Source: Adhaeribacter soli (GTDB lineage: Bacteria; Bacteroidota; Bacteroidia; Cytophagales; Hymenobacteraceae). Taken from it: a stretch of DNA of 64,000 nt. Below, piece by piece: positions 40,849-49,901 of this stretch; the first letter of the stretch is position 1; each line of letters opens with the position of its first letter. Location: NCBI RefSeq assembly GCF_008727925.1, contig NZ_VTWT01000007.1, forward strand, positions 62,001-126,000, read 5' to 3'. The position numbers and the translations under genes are program-made. Below the pieces are notes generated by a model. It made no database searches, was not told the DNA's origin, and was given only the letters and a program-made list of their open reading frames with translations.

Positions 40849-41366
40849 ACAACAAGAAATTTTTAGGCATTATTCTTATCCTTATTCTGGCCGCCGCCGG
40901 CGCTTATGCCTACCTGGGCGGCTTTGCCAAGCCGGAAGTCAGCCGGGTTACCACTTCCGAGATTTTTGTGGCCGGAAAAGCGTACCAGGGGCCGGTAAAA
41001 AGCGAGGCCTTTGGCAAACTGTTTCAGGAAGCCGGGAAACTGGTGGCAGAAGGAGCGATAACCGGCGATCCGGGAAATATTTTCTACAACGATCCGGAAA
41101 AACACAAAGATTCCATCAATGCTTTTGTAGGCGTGATCATTTCCGATCCGAAAACATCGCTGCCAGCCGGTTACGAAGTGCGGAGCGTTCCGGCCGGGAA
41201 GAAAGCCGTGCAGGGCACCATCGATGCTCATTCCATTATTTCCCCGAGCAAAGTGTACGACGCCATTTTCAAGTTCGCCAAAGACCAGCACATTACGCTG
41301 CAGGATTACTTTGTAGAGCGTTACCCGAACAGCCATCGCGCCGAAATACTGGTGCTCGAAAAATAA
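40845..41366 (+). CDS. Membrane-anchored GyrI-like effector-binding protein
   Basis: A 173-residue protein with one N-terminal transmembrane anchor (KFLGIILILILAAAGAYAYLG), then a soluble domain of about 130 residues resembling the SOUL/GyrI-like (AraC effector-binding) fold, e.g. VGVIISDPKTSLPAGYEVRSVPAGKKAVQGTIDAHS and YPNSHRAEILVLEK. It would hang on the outer face of the inner membrane. The start ATG overlaps the stop of the ABC exporter (ATGA), so it is part of the same operon and may bind the same ligand. Confidence 0.8.
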   Translation: MNNKKFLGIILILILAAAGAYAYLGGFAKPEVSRVTTSEIFVAGKAYQGPVKSEAFGKLFQEAGKLVAEGAITGDPGNIFYNDPEKHKDSINAFVGVIISDPKTSLPAGYEVRSVPAGKKAVQGTIDAHSIISPSKVYDAIFKFAKDQHITLQDYFVERYPNSHRAEILVLEK

Positions 41367-41378
41367 GCCCGCCTAAGA

Positions 41379-41496
41379 GCAGGAGTGTTTCATGCTGGCT
41401 AATGACTATCCCCTCGAGGGGATCATAGGGGTGTTAACACGTTATCTGATAACCATCAGCAGGTGTAAACACCAATTTCATGCTTAGGGGGAGAAT
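41379..41496. repeat. Dispersed ~120-bp repeat, copy 1
   Basis: It matches 57529-57649 in segments: GCAGG.G.GTTTCAT, ACTATCCCCTCGAGGGGATC, ATAGGGGTGTTAACACGTTAT, ATCAGCAGG.GTAAACACC. A CCCCTCGAGGGG palindrome is inside. The rest of the gap up to 41772 is AT-rich with no gene. Confidence 0.65.
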
Positions 41497-41772
41497 ACTT
41501 TGGATAAAACAGCCCTGCTCCTGAGAAGGAATCTGATCGAAAGCCGTTTTATGAATTTATTAATTTTTTAACGGAATCCGGGCTGAAAAGGTGAATAGTG
41601 ATTTTTGTTTTTCCGGATAAGCGGCATTTACGGTTGGTTTATAGTAATTAAAAGTTGTTATTTGTGTAAAAGCCTGAACTTCAACGTGCGTTAAGGCTTA
41701 TTATTGTGCGGCAGTTTGGCAAATTGCTGCAGTTTTCATAACTTTATACACTCAAAGCGGAAAGTGTAAGTC

Positions 41773-42402
41773 ATGACGACTATAGGAATAATTGAAGATG
41801 ATGCCGTAATACGCGAAGGGTTAAGAACGTATCTGAACCGTTTGCCGGATTATCGCTGTGTGGTAGTGGCCGGGTCGGTAGAACATTTTCTGGAAGCGCC
41901 GCTTACGGATGAGCCCGTAAAAGTGCTGCTATTAGATATCGGGCTGCCGGGTATGTCCGGCTTAGACGGTTTGAAGCTCTTAAAGCAACACCTGCCGCAC
42001 GCCAAAGTGATCATGAGCACCGGCAACGACGAATCGACCTATATTTTTCGTTCCTTCAACGCCGGCGCCAATGGGTATTTATTCAAGAAGAACCTGTTTG
42101 CCGAAGTCCGGAATGCCATCGAATCGGTTATCGACGGCCATGCCTACCTGTCGCCGATCGTTACCCGCAAAGTCCTCGATTTTTTCAACGCCCCGCCAAC
42201 CGAACAGATTGAGATCACCGCGCGCGAACGCCAGATCGTGCAGTGCCTGGTTGATGGCCTGAGCTACAAACTCATTGCCGACCGCCTCGATATCTCCCTC
42301 GATACGGTACGCTTTCACCTCAAAAATCTCTACAAGAAGCTCCGGGTAAACAGCAAATCCGAAGTAGTTTCCAAAGCCCTGAAATCCAATCTGGTTTCGT
42401 AA
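41773..42402 (+). CDS. NarL/FixJ-type response regulator
   Basis: A 209-residue two-domain regulator. The receiver domain (1-125) has IEDDAVIREG, the phospho-acceptor Asp in LLLDIGLPGMSGLDGL, Thr in IMSTGND and Lys in GYLFKKNLF. The C-terminal LuxR-type helix-turn-helix is EITARERQIVQCLVDGLSYKLIADRLDISLDTVRFHLKNLYKKLRVNSKSE. No histidine kinase gene is adjacent, so its partner is elsewhere. It is a single gene, downstream of an unusually long spacer. Confidence 0.94.
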   Translation: MTTIGIIEDDAVIREGLRTYLNRLPDYRCVVVAGSVEHFLEAPLTDEPVKVLLLDIGLPGMSGLDGLKLLKQHLPHAKVIMSTGNDESTYIFRSFNAGANGYLFKKNLFAEVRNAIESVIDGHAYLSPIVTRKVLDFFNAPPTEQIEITARERQIVQCLVDGLSYKLIADRLDISLDTVRFHLKNLYKKLRVNSKSEVVSKALKSNLVS

Positions 42403-42431
42403 TACACAGTCAAGTTAATTATAATCTGCTT

Positions 42432-42482
42432 GGCGGGATTTTCAATCCCGTCTTAACCGAGCCGTGGGATTTATAATCCCAC
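42432..42482. repeat. Pair of GGGATT hairpins in a 780-bp gene-free gap
   Basis: GGCGGGATTTTCAATCCCGTC (42432-42452) and GTGGGATTTATAATCCCAC (42464-42482) are two adjacent hairpins. The gap 42403-43184 has no gene; further on it holds TCAGAATTTTCAGAA low-complexity sequence (~42640-42680) and a half copy of the 364-568 element at 42751-42785. The last ~400 bases are AT-rich and must include the promoter of the large adhesin. Confidence 0.65.
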
Positions 42483-43184
42483 TTTTTAAAAATTAAGTTG
42501 GCTGTGTATTAGGCAGGTTGCTTGAAGCAGCGTAAATCCAATGCTTAGCTTAGTCTGGTGGCGAAGGCAGTTATCCTTGTTCTTTACATTTACAAGTCAA
42601 TGTTGTCGGTTTTATTGGGCAAAAGCCTTTTTGTCTGAATCAGAATTTTCAGAATTTCCGGAATTTTCAGAATTATAGAATTTGCAAAATACTGCCGGTC
42701 AAACTTTCTGTTTTCAGTAGAAGATTTGAGCAGGAACGTGTCTTCCTTGGGCTCCCCTCTTTTTCAAGGAGGGGCAGGGGTGGTTCTGTGTCAGGTTGAA
42801 CATTTCGAATGCTTCCAGGAATAAAAAGAACGCTAAAGTAGGAGAATATTTACTTCAAAATCGACTATAAACACCTATCCTCTAAATTATTTCAAATAAA
42901 CCTACAGCCAAAGATTCCCTCTTCAAACCAACTTCTTCACTTGTGAAAAAGAAACGCCGACCTTGAAATTTCATAGGTTCAGCACTATTTCGGGTAACCA
43001 AAACAGTAGCATTTTAGCCGGAAAATGTAAAAGGTTTCTTCTGAAGCGTGTTCTGCTACCCAAACATGTAGTTGTGCGGTGTTGCTTAAATAGGGAAATT
43101 TAGTGAAAAGAATAAAGAATTTAAGCTTTACACAAGGAAAAATTGCATTAAAGGAATTATTCAGACCCTATCAAACCAGCAATT

Positions 43185-45899
43185 ATGACAAAACATCTAC
43201 TAACCCTGAAAAATGTCTTGGGAGGCCGGCGCTTTCGTGCCGCTTCCCGGCAACGGAGCTTTGCTCCCCGTCACGACCAGAAAAATGCAGGACTGCTTTC
43301 CTCCAAGAGGCTGCTTCTGCTGCTGATTGCCGTATTGTTCAGCATCAACACCTATGCCTCGCACTACAAAGGCGGACAGATTACTTACCAGAGCCTGGGA
43401 GGCGGAACTTACAAGGTTTCGATTAAAAGCTACTGGCGCAGCGCCTTGCCGGGCAGCGTAATTCCGACTTACTCGGGCAGTCCGATCCTGAACACGAACT
43501 TAAGCACGGTGTCGCTTACGCCGCTGCCGGATGGGGTTACTGTAGAGAAAGTGGAACAGCAAACTGTAACCTGGCAGCAGCCGGGCCTGCACACCATTAG
43601 CTGGACGAGCTGCTGCCGCGTAAGCGGGGGCGCTAACTTTGCGCAGAACCTGGACATGGGCCTTTTTGCCGCCGTAAATTACGATCCGGCCAATCCGAGC
43701 TCCTCGCCACAGTTTTACGACCTGCCGGTGTTCAACTACGCTTCCAACGTGCCGCTTTCGTTCAGCTTCAACAACTCCGATCCGGAAAACCACGAACAGC
43801 AGTACACCCTGAACATTCCGTATGGCGTTTCCGGTAATCCGTATGCAAGCATGCTGGCTAGCGGCTTTTCCATTGCCAACAACGGTACCGTTTCCTGGAC
43901 TAACCCGCAACAAGGCGTTTGGCTGGTAAACGTGAAACTGGAAGAAAAAATAAACGGGGTGCTGACTGGCGCTTATGTGTACCGCGACTTCATGCTGAAC
44001 ATTTTCCCTACTACCAACCATGCACCGGCAATAACTGCTATTGCACCACAAACTGTATTAGAAGGCCAGCCGTTGCAATTCACCGTAAATGCTTCCGATC
44101 CGGACCGTAACCTGGTTGCCCTTCGTGCCAGTGGCTTACCAATGGTTATGGGGGCCACTTTCGTGCAGAACGGCTCTAGCAGCACGCCAAACGGTACTTT
44201 CACCTGGACGCCGCCAACCGGCGCTGCAGGTACTTACTCCCTGCAATTTGTAGCTACCGATAATGTGACATCTCCGCTTTCTGCCCAGATCACCGTACCG
44301 GTTACAGTTGTTTCTCCGGCTCCTCCTTGCAACCTGAGTGCTACCGCGGCCATCACCAGCGTGCCTTGCGGCAATAATGGCAACGAAGGCACTATATCTG
44401 TTTCTGCTTCAGGCGGAACAACTTATCAGTACTCCATCGATGGAGGGTTAACGTACCAGAATTCTAACGTGTTCAGTAACCTGGCTCCGGGTACATACCA
44501 GGTAGTAGCCCAGGAAGGTTCCTGCACTTCGGCGGTAGAAACCGTAACCATTGTAGCGAATCCGCTACCAGTAGTTACCCTGAACAGCTTTGGCCGCTTC
44601 TGTATTAATGGCGGAGTTGTTACCTTAGCCGGTGGTCAGCCGCTGGGTGGTACGTATTCCGGACCGGGCGTAAGCAATGGTGTATTTGATCCGGTTGCTG
44701 CCGGTGCTGGTACGCATACTATTTCCTATACCTACACCAACAGCAATGGCTGCTCGAATACTTCTACAGCTACTATAACCGTAAATCCGCTGCCAAGCAT
44801 TACGCTGCATAACTTAGGTTCCGTTTGCGTTTCGGCTCCGGCCTTCTCGCTTACTCAGGGCGTACCGCCGGGAGGTTCTTACTTTGGCGCCGGCGTAAGT
44901 AACGGCATCTTCGATCCGGCGGCTGCCGGCGTAGGCACCCACACTGTTACCTATGTTTTCACCGACAGCCTTGGTTGCACTATTTCTGCTTCTCAGGATA
45001 TTGTAGTTAATCCGTTGCCGGTTGTTTCGTTTGGTGCGGTAGCCAGCGTTTGTAACAATGCGGCGCCGTTTGCCCTTACCCAGGGCCAGCCTGCCGGCGG
45101 AACGTATGCCGGACCAGGCGTAACGAACGGTGTTTTCTCCGCTGCTGCTGCCGGTGCGGGTACCCATACTATTACTTATAACTATGTAAATGCTTCGGGA
45201 TGTGCTTCTTCTGCTACCCAAACCATTAGAGTGAACTCCCTGGTGCAGGCCGATGCCGGTGCTGATAAAACCGTTTACAAAGGTTATGCTCCAACGCAAT
45301 GCGCAACTTTAACGGCTTCTGCTGCCGGCGGCGCCGGTAATTATACTTACCTCTGGAGCAACGGCGCTACCACTGCTGCTATCAGTGTTTGCCCGTCTGT
45401 TACTACTGCGTACACCGTAACGGTAACAGATGCTATGGGCTGTACTTCATCCGATCAGGTAGCTGTTTTAGTTGTAGATGCCACTTGTGGGAATAAAAAC
45501 GACAAAGTGCTGGTTTGCCATAACGGTCAGGAGATATGCATATCAGCCAACGCCGTGAAGGCGCATTTAGCCCACGGCGATTACCTGGGAAGCTGTGAGA
45601 CCTCTAAAAAAGGAAACGGAAATATTCGTGTACAGGGCGGAATAGTACTGCAGGCAATGCCGAATCCGTTTGATCAGAACACTACGGTTACTTTTACCAT
45701 GCCGGAAGCCGGAAACTATACCCTGGAGATCTACGACCTGAAAGGCATGCTGGTGAAGCGCGTGGCCGAAGGAGTAGCCCAGGCTAACGAGCAGCGTTCG
45801 GTAGAAGTTAAAGGTACTGAATGGCCGAAGGGTATTTACATGGCCCGTTTGGTTACCTCCAGCGAAATCAAGGTTACCAGACTGATGCTGGTAAAGTAA
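43185..45899 (+). CDS. Large T9SS-secreted adhesin-like protein
   Basis: A 904-residue secreted protein. The signal peptide is inside an extended basic N-terminus (KRLLLLLIAVLFSINTYAS, about residues 41-58). Then come beta-rich domains (about 60-270), a cadherin/Ig-like He_PIG domain (about 275-370), a SprB-like repeat (YSIDGGLTYQNSNVFSNLAPGTYQV, about 410-450), and three tandem ~78-residue repeats with GGTYSGPGVSNGVFDPxAAGAGTHT (about 460-690). A PKD-like region and a short Cys-rich part precede the C-terminal type A sorting domain (NPFDQNTTVTFTMPEAGNYTLEIYDLKG ... VTRLMLVK). It would be carried by the T9SS to the surface. Only one ATG is available at the 5' end. Confidence 0.88.
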   Translation: MTKHLLTLKNVLGGRRFRAASRQRSFAPRHDQKNAGLLSSKRLLLLLIAVLFSINTYASHYKGGQITYQSLGGGTYKVSIKSYWRSALPGSVIPTYSGSPILNTNLSTVSLTPLPDGVTVEKVEQQTVTWQQPGLHTISWTSCCRVSGGANFAQNLDMGLFAAVNYDPANPSSSPQFYDLPVFNYASNVPLSFSFNNSDPENHEQQYTLNIPYGVSGNPYASMLASGFSIANNGTVSWTNPQQGVWLVNVKLEEKINGVLTGAYVYRDFMLNIFPTTNHAPAITAIAPQTVLEGQPLQFTVNASDPDRNLVALRASGLPMVMGATFVQNGSSSTPNGTFTWTPPTGAAGTYSLQFVATDNVTSPLSAQITVPVTVVSPAPPCNLSATAAITSVPCGNNGNEGTISVSASGGTTYQYSIDGGLTYQNSNVFSNLAPGTYQVVAQEGSCTSAVETVTIVANPLPVVTLNSFGRFCINGGVVTLAGGQPLGGTYSGPGVSNGVFDPVAAGAGTHTISYTYTNSNGCSNTSTATITVNPLPSITLHNLGSVCVSAPAFSLTQGVPPGGSYFGAGVSNGIFDPAAAGVGTHTVTYVFTDSLGCTISASQDIVVNPLPVVSFGAVASVCNNAAPFALTQGQPAGGTYAGPGVTNGVFSAAAAGAGTHTITYNYVNASGCASSATQTIRVNSLVQADAGADKTVYKGYAPTQCATLTASAAGGAGNYTYLWSNGATTAAISVCPSVTTAYTVTVTDAMGCTSSDQVAVLVVDATCGNKNDKVLVCHNGQEICISANAVKAHLAHGDYLGSCETSKKGNGNIRVQGGIVLQAMPNPFDQNTTVTFTMPEAGNYTLEIYDLKGMLVKRVAEGVAQANEQRSVEVKGTEWPKGIYMARLVTSSEIKVTRLMLVK

Positions 45900-45921
45900 A
45901 TTTTGGTTGTTGAATGTTTTT

Positions 45922-45957
45922 AAAACCGGCTGCTTCCTGGCAGCCGGTTTTTTTATT
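45922..45957 (+). terminator. Terminator of the adhesin gene
   Basis: Stem AAAACCGGCTGC / GCAGCCGGTTTT with a TTCCTG loop, then a T-run, 23 bases after the stop. Confidence 0.88.
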
Positions 45958-46102
45958 TCAGGAAACGCCTGTGACTTTGCTGAGCTAAAGAAATGCAAAT
46001 GTTTGAAAATTGCGCGGCTGTACTAAAACCACCTCAGACCTTTGAACGTAGTTGTAGCCCCGCTGCAGTGGTAGCAAACAGGAAGCCGGAAGGAAAAGAA
46101 AT

Positions 46103-46462
46103 ATGACATTATCGGTAAAACAGGAATTTGAGCAAGGTCGGATCAAGCATTTTCTTTTCAAGTCGAAGCTGCGCGCTATCTTGCTGGGAGCTGCCATAGA
46201 CGAATCGCCGGTGCTGTCGGAGCACGAGTGCCCTTTCGGGCAGTGGATGCAGGATTTTCTGCTGGGTGCCTGTGCCTCCTTTAAAGAGCTCCGGCAACTG
46301 GAAACCATTCATACTGATCTGCACCGCGAAGCCCGTCGGGTAGTGAAACTGCACCATGCCGGAGCAGAAGAAACGGCCCTGAAAGGGTTGGATGAAATAG
46401 ATAAAATGGCCGACCAGATCGTGGAATTACTGGACAGGTTAGAGCAGAAATTGCAGGAATAA
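46103..46462 (+). CDS. CZB (chemoreceptor zinc-binding) domain protein
   Basis: A 119-residue stand-alone CZB domain. It keeps all expected ligands: His in RIKHFLFKSKLRA, the Cys motif HECPFGQW, and His pair IHTDLHREAR, so it should bind zinc, unlike the paralogue at 8896. CZB domains sense zinc or HOCl in chemotaxis and c-di-GMP proteins; a free-standing copy may act as a partner or zinc sensor. It is a single gene between the adhesin and a divergent HTH gene. Confidence 0.88.
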   Translation: MTLSVKQEFEQGRIKHFLFKSKLRAILLGAAIDESPVLSEHECPFGQWMQDFLLGACASFKELRQLETIHTDLHREARRVVKLHHAGAEETALKGLDEIDKMADQIVELLDRLEQKLQE

Positions 46463-46523
46463 GCCGCGTAAGGACAAGAGAGAACGGTAGGCTTTTGCCG
46501 TAAAAAAGTAAAAGCCTACCTGT

Positions 46524-46563
46524 AAAAAAAGCGCTGCCGGGAACATTTCCGGCAGCGCTTTTT
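46524..46563. terminator. Bidirectional terminator
   Basis: Stem AAAAGCGCTGCCGG / CCGGCAGCGCTTTT with a GAACATTT-type loop and A/T tracts on both sides. It serves the CZB gene (plus) and the HTH gene (minus). Confidence 0.85.
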
Positions 46564-46582
46564 AATCTATAAGAGTTCAGAT

Positions 46583-46972
46583 CTACAATTGCGTGGTTAA
46601 AGCAGCAATGCGGGCTTTCAGCGCCTCGATCTGGTTCTGGTTGGCTTTCGATTTTTCAATCGCGTCCAGTTTTTCCAGCAAGCGCTGCATTTCCTGCAGG
46701 TGTTGCATGCGTTTCTCCGGCACGATCGGGCCATGGTGACCGGTTTGCTTAAAGAGGTTGCCTTCCCCGTAAATTACCCAGTGCGAATTCAGGTCTTTAA
46801 ATTCCGAAAGCACTTTCAGGAGCTCGTCCATGGTGTAGTTTTTCCCGGCAATTATATTGGAAATAAGGGTGGCAGAAGTCCCGCTCAGGATTCCTGCTTC
46901 GTAAATGCCCAGTTCCTTGATTTTCATGTAGAAACGGAAACGAGCACCAATCTGGTCTAAATTCGCGGCCAT
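46583..46972 (-). CDS. Helix-turn-helix protein with coiled-coil tail
   Basis: A 129-residue protein. Residues ~5-70 look like an XRE-type DNA-binding domain (IGARFRFYMKIKELGIYEAGILSGTSATLISNIIAGKNYTMDELLKVLSEF), followed by NSHWVIYGEGNLFK as in phage-repressor-like proteins. Residues ~85-129 form a coiled coil (MQHLQEMQRLLEKLDAIEKSKANQNQIEALKARI) for dimerisation. It may be a regulator of nearby genes; the adjacent small peptide gene is one candidate. Confidence 0.78.
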   Translation of the reverse strand: MAANLDQIGARFRFYMKIKELGIYEAGILSGTSATLISNIIAGKNYTMDELLKVLSEFKDLNSHWVIYGEGNLFKQTGHHGPIVPEKRMQHLQEMQRLLEKLDAIEKSKANQNQIEALKARIAALTTQL

Positions 46973-47270
46973 GGCAGTAAATTAACAGGTCATAAATAAA
47001 ATAAATCAGAAGTGCCTGAAAGCTACTTCTTTACTTAGAACTAAAAAATACCGGAAATAATTCTGAACAGGCCCGCGGTGTTGTTCTTTGTCCCTGAAAC
47101 CAGTCCAATTTTGCTAAAGAAAATAGTACGGTTTCCTGCCGAAAAACTGCCTTGCAGACGCCCTAAAGGCATAAGCAGGCAACTTTTCGGCAAAGGCGTA
47201 GCACCCTGCCTGTTTCGGCAGATTAATACGGATACGCGGAAGATTGGGATGTAAAAAGAGCAGGCGCTTT

Positions 47271-47310
47271 AAACAAAAACACCACCTGGTCAGCGGACCG
47301 GAAGGTGGTG
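47271..47310 (-). terminator. Terminator of the small peptide gene
   Basis: Stem CACCACCTGGTC (47280-47291) with GACC and AGGTGGTG (47296-47310, three-base bulge), followed on the minus strand by GTTTTTGTTT. It is about 60 bases after the stop of the 56-residue peptide gene, which supports that gene being real. Confidence 0.7.
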
Positions 47311-47371
47311 GTAATGGCTTATTCTTTTAAGTTTACAAGCCGGGAAGGCTTCAAAACCTAAAGGGAAAAGC

Positions 47372-47542
47372 TTAATTATCGGAAAAGGTATAATCCCCGA
47401 AATTGTATATTTCTATACATTCACAGGCAACGGCTCCGGGCTTCTGCAGCTTTTTTGGAGTAGTAACGGCCTGCTCGAAGCCCCATTTTAAACGATTCAC
47501 GAATTTCAATTCATCAGCGAGTAAAATTTTCTTTTTTTTCAT
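47372..47542 (-). CDS. Small 56-residue peptide, possible RiPP-like or secreted peptide
   Basis: A complete frame of 57 codons starting at ATG 47540-47542 and ending TAA. The product opens MKKKKILLADELKFVNRLKWGF and ends GAVACECIEIYNFGDYTFSDN. The basic first part looks like a leader; the C-terminal part has a Cys-Glu-Cys motif and aromatic/acidic residues, as a core peptide might. No GG cleavage site is seen. It lies 294 bases after an ABC exporter gene on the same strand and has its own terminator. No modification enzyme is visible nearby, so a RiPP is only one possibility; a toxin or small regulator is another. Confidence 0.6.
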   Translation of the reverse strand: MKKKKILLADELKFVNRLKWGFEQAVTTPKKLQKPGAVACECIEIYNFGDYTFSDN

Positions 47543-47835
47543 AGCTTTTACGGTTTAAGGATGATTGGTAAAAAAACTATTGGCAAGAAAATGAATGCCG
47601 GTAAGGGCATTAAAAGTGTTTCTTTATTTTACTAAAGAACCAGGTTCTGGTTACGGGCTTTCAGAACAAAAATAGGATTATTCTTGTTTGCTCTTATTGT
47701 TTTTGGTAGAATGCCAAAAAACAACGGCAAGAACGATCCTTTCTTTAAGCAGCAGACGCAATTTCCGGCACTTGCGTTGCTTGCAATTAGTAAGAACGTG
47801 AAAAAAAACTACTTTCCGGTTTAAATTTTGCTCGG

Positions 47836-49620
47836 TTAGGATTGCGTTTCGCTTACAAGTTGCTTTTCGTAGAGGTGGCGGTACAAGCCTTCCTGCTCCA
47901 TTAAAGCCTGATGGGTGCCGTGCTGCACAATGGCGCCGTCTTCCAGTACCAGAATGTGATTGGCCAGCTTGGCCGAGGAAACCCGGTGCGAAATAATAAT
48001 AGAAGTCCGGTTTTGCATAATACGCTGCAGGTTATTCAGAATAGCATTTTCCGTTTTAGTATCCACCGCCGAAAGTGCATCGTCCAGGATCAGGATCTTT
48101 GGTTCGCGCACCAGCGCCCGCGCAATGGAAACGCGCTGCTTCTGTCCTCCGGAAAGCGTAATGCCGCGTTCGCCCAGCTTTGTTTCGAACTTCTCCGGAA
48201 AGCGCATGATATTTTCGTACACATCGGCATCTTTGGCGGCCTGCTCCATTTTGTGGTCAGGCAGCGCTTCTACCCCGAAACCAATATTGGCCCGGATGGA
48301 ATCGGAAAACAGGAAAACATCCTGGGGTACGTACCCGATCTGGCTTCTTAAATTATTCAGGTCGTACTCCTTAATATCTACGCCATCGATCAAGATGCGG
48401 CCGGAAGTGGTATCGTAAAGCCGGCAAACCAGGTTGGCAATGGTGCTTTTCCCCGAGCCGGTATTCCCGATTATGGCCAGCGTTTCGCCGTGCTTAATGC
48501 TGAAGTTCAGGTTCTTTAATGCTTCGATGCCGGTGTCCGGATAAACGAAACTTACGTTCTCAAACGTAATGTCGCCGGTAAGTTCTTTCCGGAAATTGCT
48601 TTGCGAAATAATATCGGTTTTGGTGTGCAGGAATTCGTTGATGCGGGCTTGCGAGGCGGCCGCGCGCTGCACCAGACTGGCCGTCCAGCCCAGCGCCGTT
48701 ACCGGCCAGGTAAGCATGTTTACGTAGATCAGGAACTCGGCGATATTTCCGGCCGTAATGCTGCCGTTTATCACTTCCTTGCCCCCAATCCAGACAGTAA
48801 TAATGGTGCTTAGCCCGATCAGGAATAAAATAAGCGGAAAGAAAAGGGCATTTACAAAGTTCAGCTCCAGCGATTTATCTTTATACGTATTGCTGGCCTT
48901 GTCGAAATTCTGAGCCGAATCGTCTTCCCGCACAAACGATTTCAATACCCTTATTCCCGAAAAAGCTTCCTGTACAAAGGTGGTAATGCCCGACAAGCTT
49001 TTCTGGATCTGGTCCGATTTGCGTTCGATGATGTTGTTCACGTAAAAAATACTGATTGCCAGCAAGGGGAGGGGCAATAGTGTATAAACTGTAAGCTTCA
49101 CGTTTACCGAAAGCATGTACGGAATTACGAGCAGGAACAGCACTACCAGGTTAATGCCGTACATAATGGCCGGCCCCACGTACATCCGCACCCGGCCTAC
49201 GTCTTCGGAAATGCGTGCCATGAGATCTCCCGTATTGTTGCGGCGGTAAAAACTCAGCGGCAAGGTCTGGTAATGGGCGTAAATGTCGTTTTTCAGGTCG
49301 TTTTCTACCAGGCGGCTCATTACAATTATGGTTTGCCGCATTAAGAAAAGGAACACGCCGCGCAACAAAGCCATGATCACAATTAAAGCGCCGTAAAAAA
49401 GGATGTTGCGGGCAAAAACGTCGTAAACGCTCTGTTGCAGGCTGCTGTCGGCGTAAAGTTGGTGCATCCGGATGCCGTCCTTCACCAGATCGAAGGCGTG
49501 CCGCACCACCTGGGCCGGAATAATGGCAAACAGGTTGGAAACCGCCACAAAAATAACGCCCCAGAAAAGGCGCCACTTGTAGCGGAACATGTATTTATTT
49601 AAGTATAGAAGCGATTTCAC
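47836..49620 (-). CDS. ABC exporter, fused permease and ATPase (MsbA-like)
   Basis: A 594-residue half-transporter. Six transmembrane helices occupy residues ~10-320; the ATPase shows Walker A IIGNTGSGKSTI, Q-loop GYVPQDVFLFSD, signature ITLSGGQKQRVSIARAL, Walker B ILILDDALS and an H-loop IIISHRVS. GTG 49618-49620 was chosen (VKSLLYLNKYMFRYKWRLFWG) because this matches the usual start of Bacteroidota MsbA-like proteins; the longer frame runs into a REP palindrome. It has a good promoter (49644-49674) and is about 31% similar in layout to the 39061 exporter. Confidence 0.9.
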   Translation of the reverse strand: MKSLLYLNKYMFRYKWRLFWGVIFVAVSNLFAIIPAQVVRHAFDLVKDGIRMHQLYADSSLQQSVYDVFARNILFYGALIVIMALLRGVFLFLMRQTIIVMSRLVENDLKNDIYAHYQTLPLSFYRRNNTGDLMARISEDVGRVRMYVGPAIMYGINLVVLFLLVIPYMLSVNVKLTVYTLLPLPLLAISIFYVNNIIERKSDQIQKSLSGITTFVQEAFSGIRVLKSFVREDDSAQNFDKASNTYKDKSLELNFVNALFFPLILFLIGLSTIITVWIGGKEVINGSITAGNIAEFLIYVNMLTWPVTALGWTASLVQRAAASQARINEFLHTKTDIISQSNFRKELTGDITFENVSFVYPDTGIEALKNLNFSIKHGETLAIIGNTGSGKSTIANLVCRLYDTTSGRILIDGVDIKEYDLNNLRSQIGYVPQDVFLFSDSIRANIGFGVEALPDHKMEQAAKDADVYENIMRFPEKFETKLGERGITLSGGQKQRVSIARALVREPKILILDDALSAVDTKTENAILNNLQRIMQNRTSIIISHRVSSAKLANHILVLEDGAIVQHGTHQALMEQEGLYRHLYEKQLVSETQS

Positions 49621-49643
49621 GGAAACACAAAAGAAGGTTGCAG

Positions 49644-49674
49644 CAAAGGTACCTTTAGCAAAAGCAATTGCCAA
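49644..49674 (-). promoter_or_regulatory. Promoter of the ABC exporter gene
   Basis: On the minus strand: -33 TTG (49674-49672), a 20-base spacer, and -7 TACCTTTG (49651-49644), a good match to the Bacteroidota TTG-N19-21-TAnnTTTG pattern, 24 bases before the GTG start. Confidence 0.7.
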
Positions 49675-49685
49675 ATTATATGTAC

Positions 49686-49901
49686 GGACAGGGCTTGACC
49701 TGTCCCCACGCATTCCTGATCAAATATTTCTGAATGTGGATTTGAATTACAAATCTGTTCGCTAATGCGTGATCGGATAATTTGCGGACATGTTCAGGAA
49801 TGTGTGATTGGAAATGCGTGACTAGATATGTGTGATCAGAAATGTTTGATCGGAAATGTTTGATCGGGAATGCGTGCGGACAGGTCGCGACCTGTCCCTA
49901 C
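49686..49901. repeat. REP palindromes and degenerate tandem repeats around RAYT 3' end
   Basis: GGACAGG..CCTGTCC palindromes lie at 49686-49705 and 49878-49897, the second followed by CTAC (GTAG foot on the other strand). A third is inside the RAYT gene at 50104-50127. Between the first two, short units such as TGTGATCAGAAATG, TTTGATCGGAAATG and TTTGATCGGGAATGCGTG repeat with changes (about 49735-49875). The same GATCAGGAATGCGTG word occurs inside the RAYT gene. Confidence 0.78.

Noticed and set aside
43103-43426. 107-residue ORF overlapping the start of the adhesin gene
   Set aside because: It overlaps the adhesin N-terminus in another frame and has no signal or domain; the adhesin frame is supported over 904 residues.
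47711-47824. 37-residue plus-strand ORF (MPKNNGKNDPFFKQQ...)
   Set aside because: Too short, no terminator or conserved pattern, and convergent with the ABC exporter; kept out of the list although it cannot be excluded.
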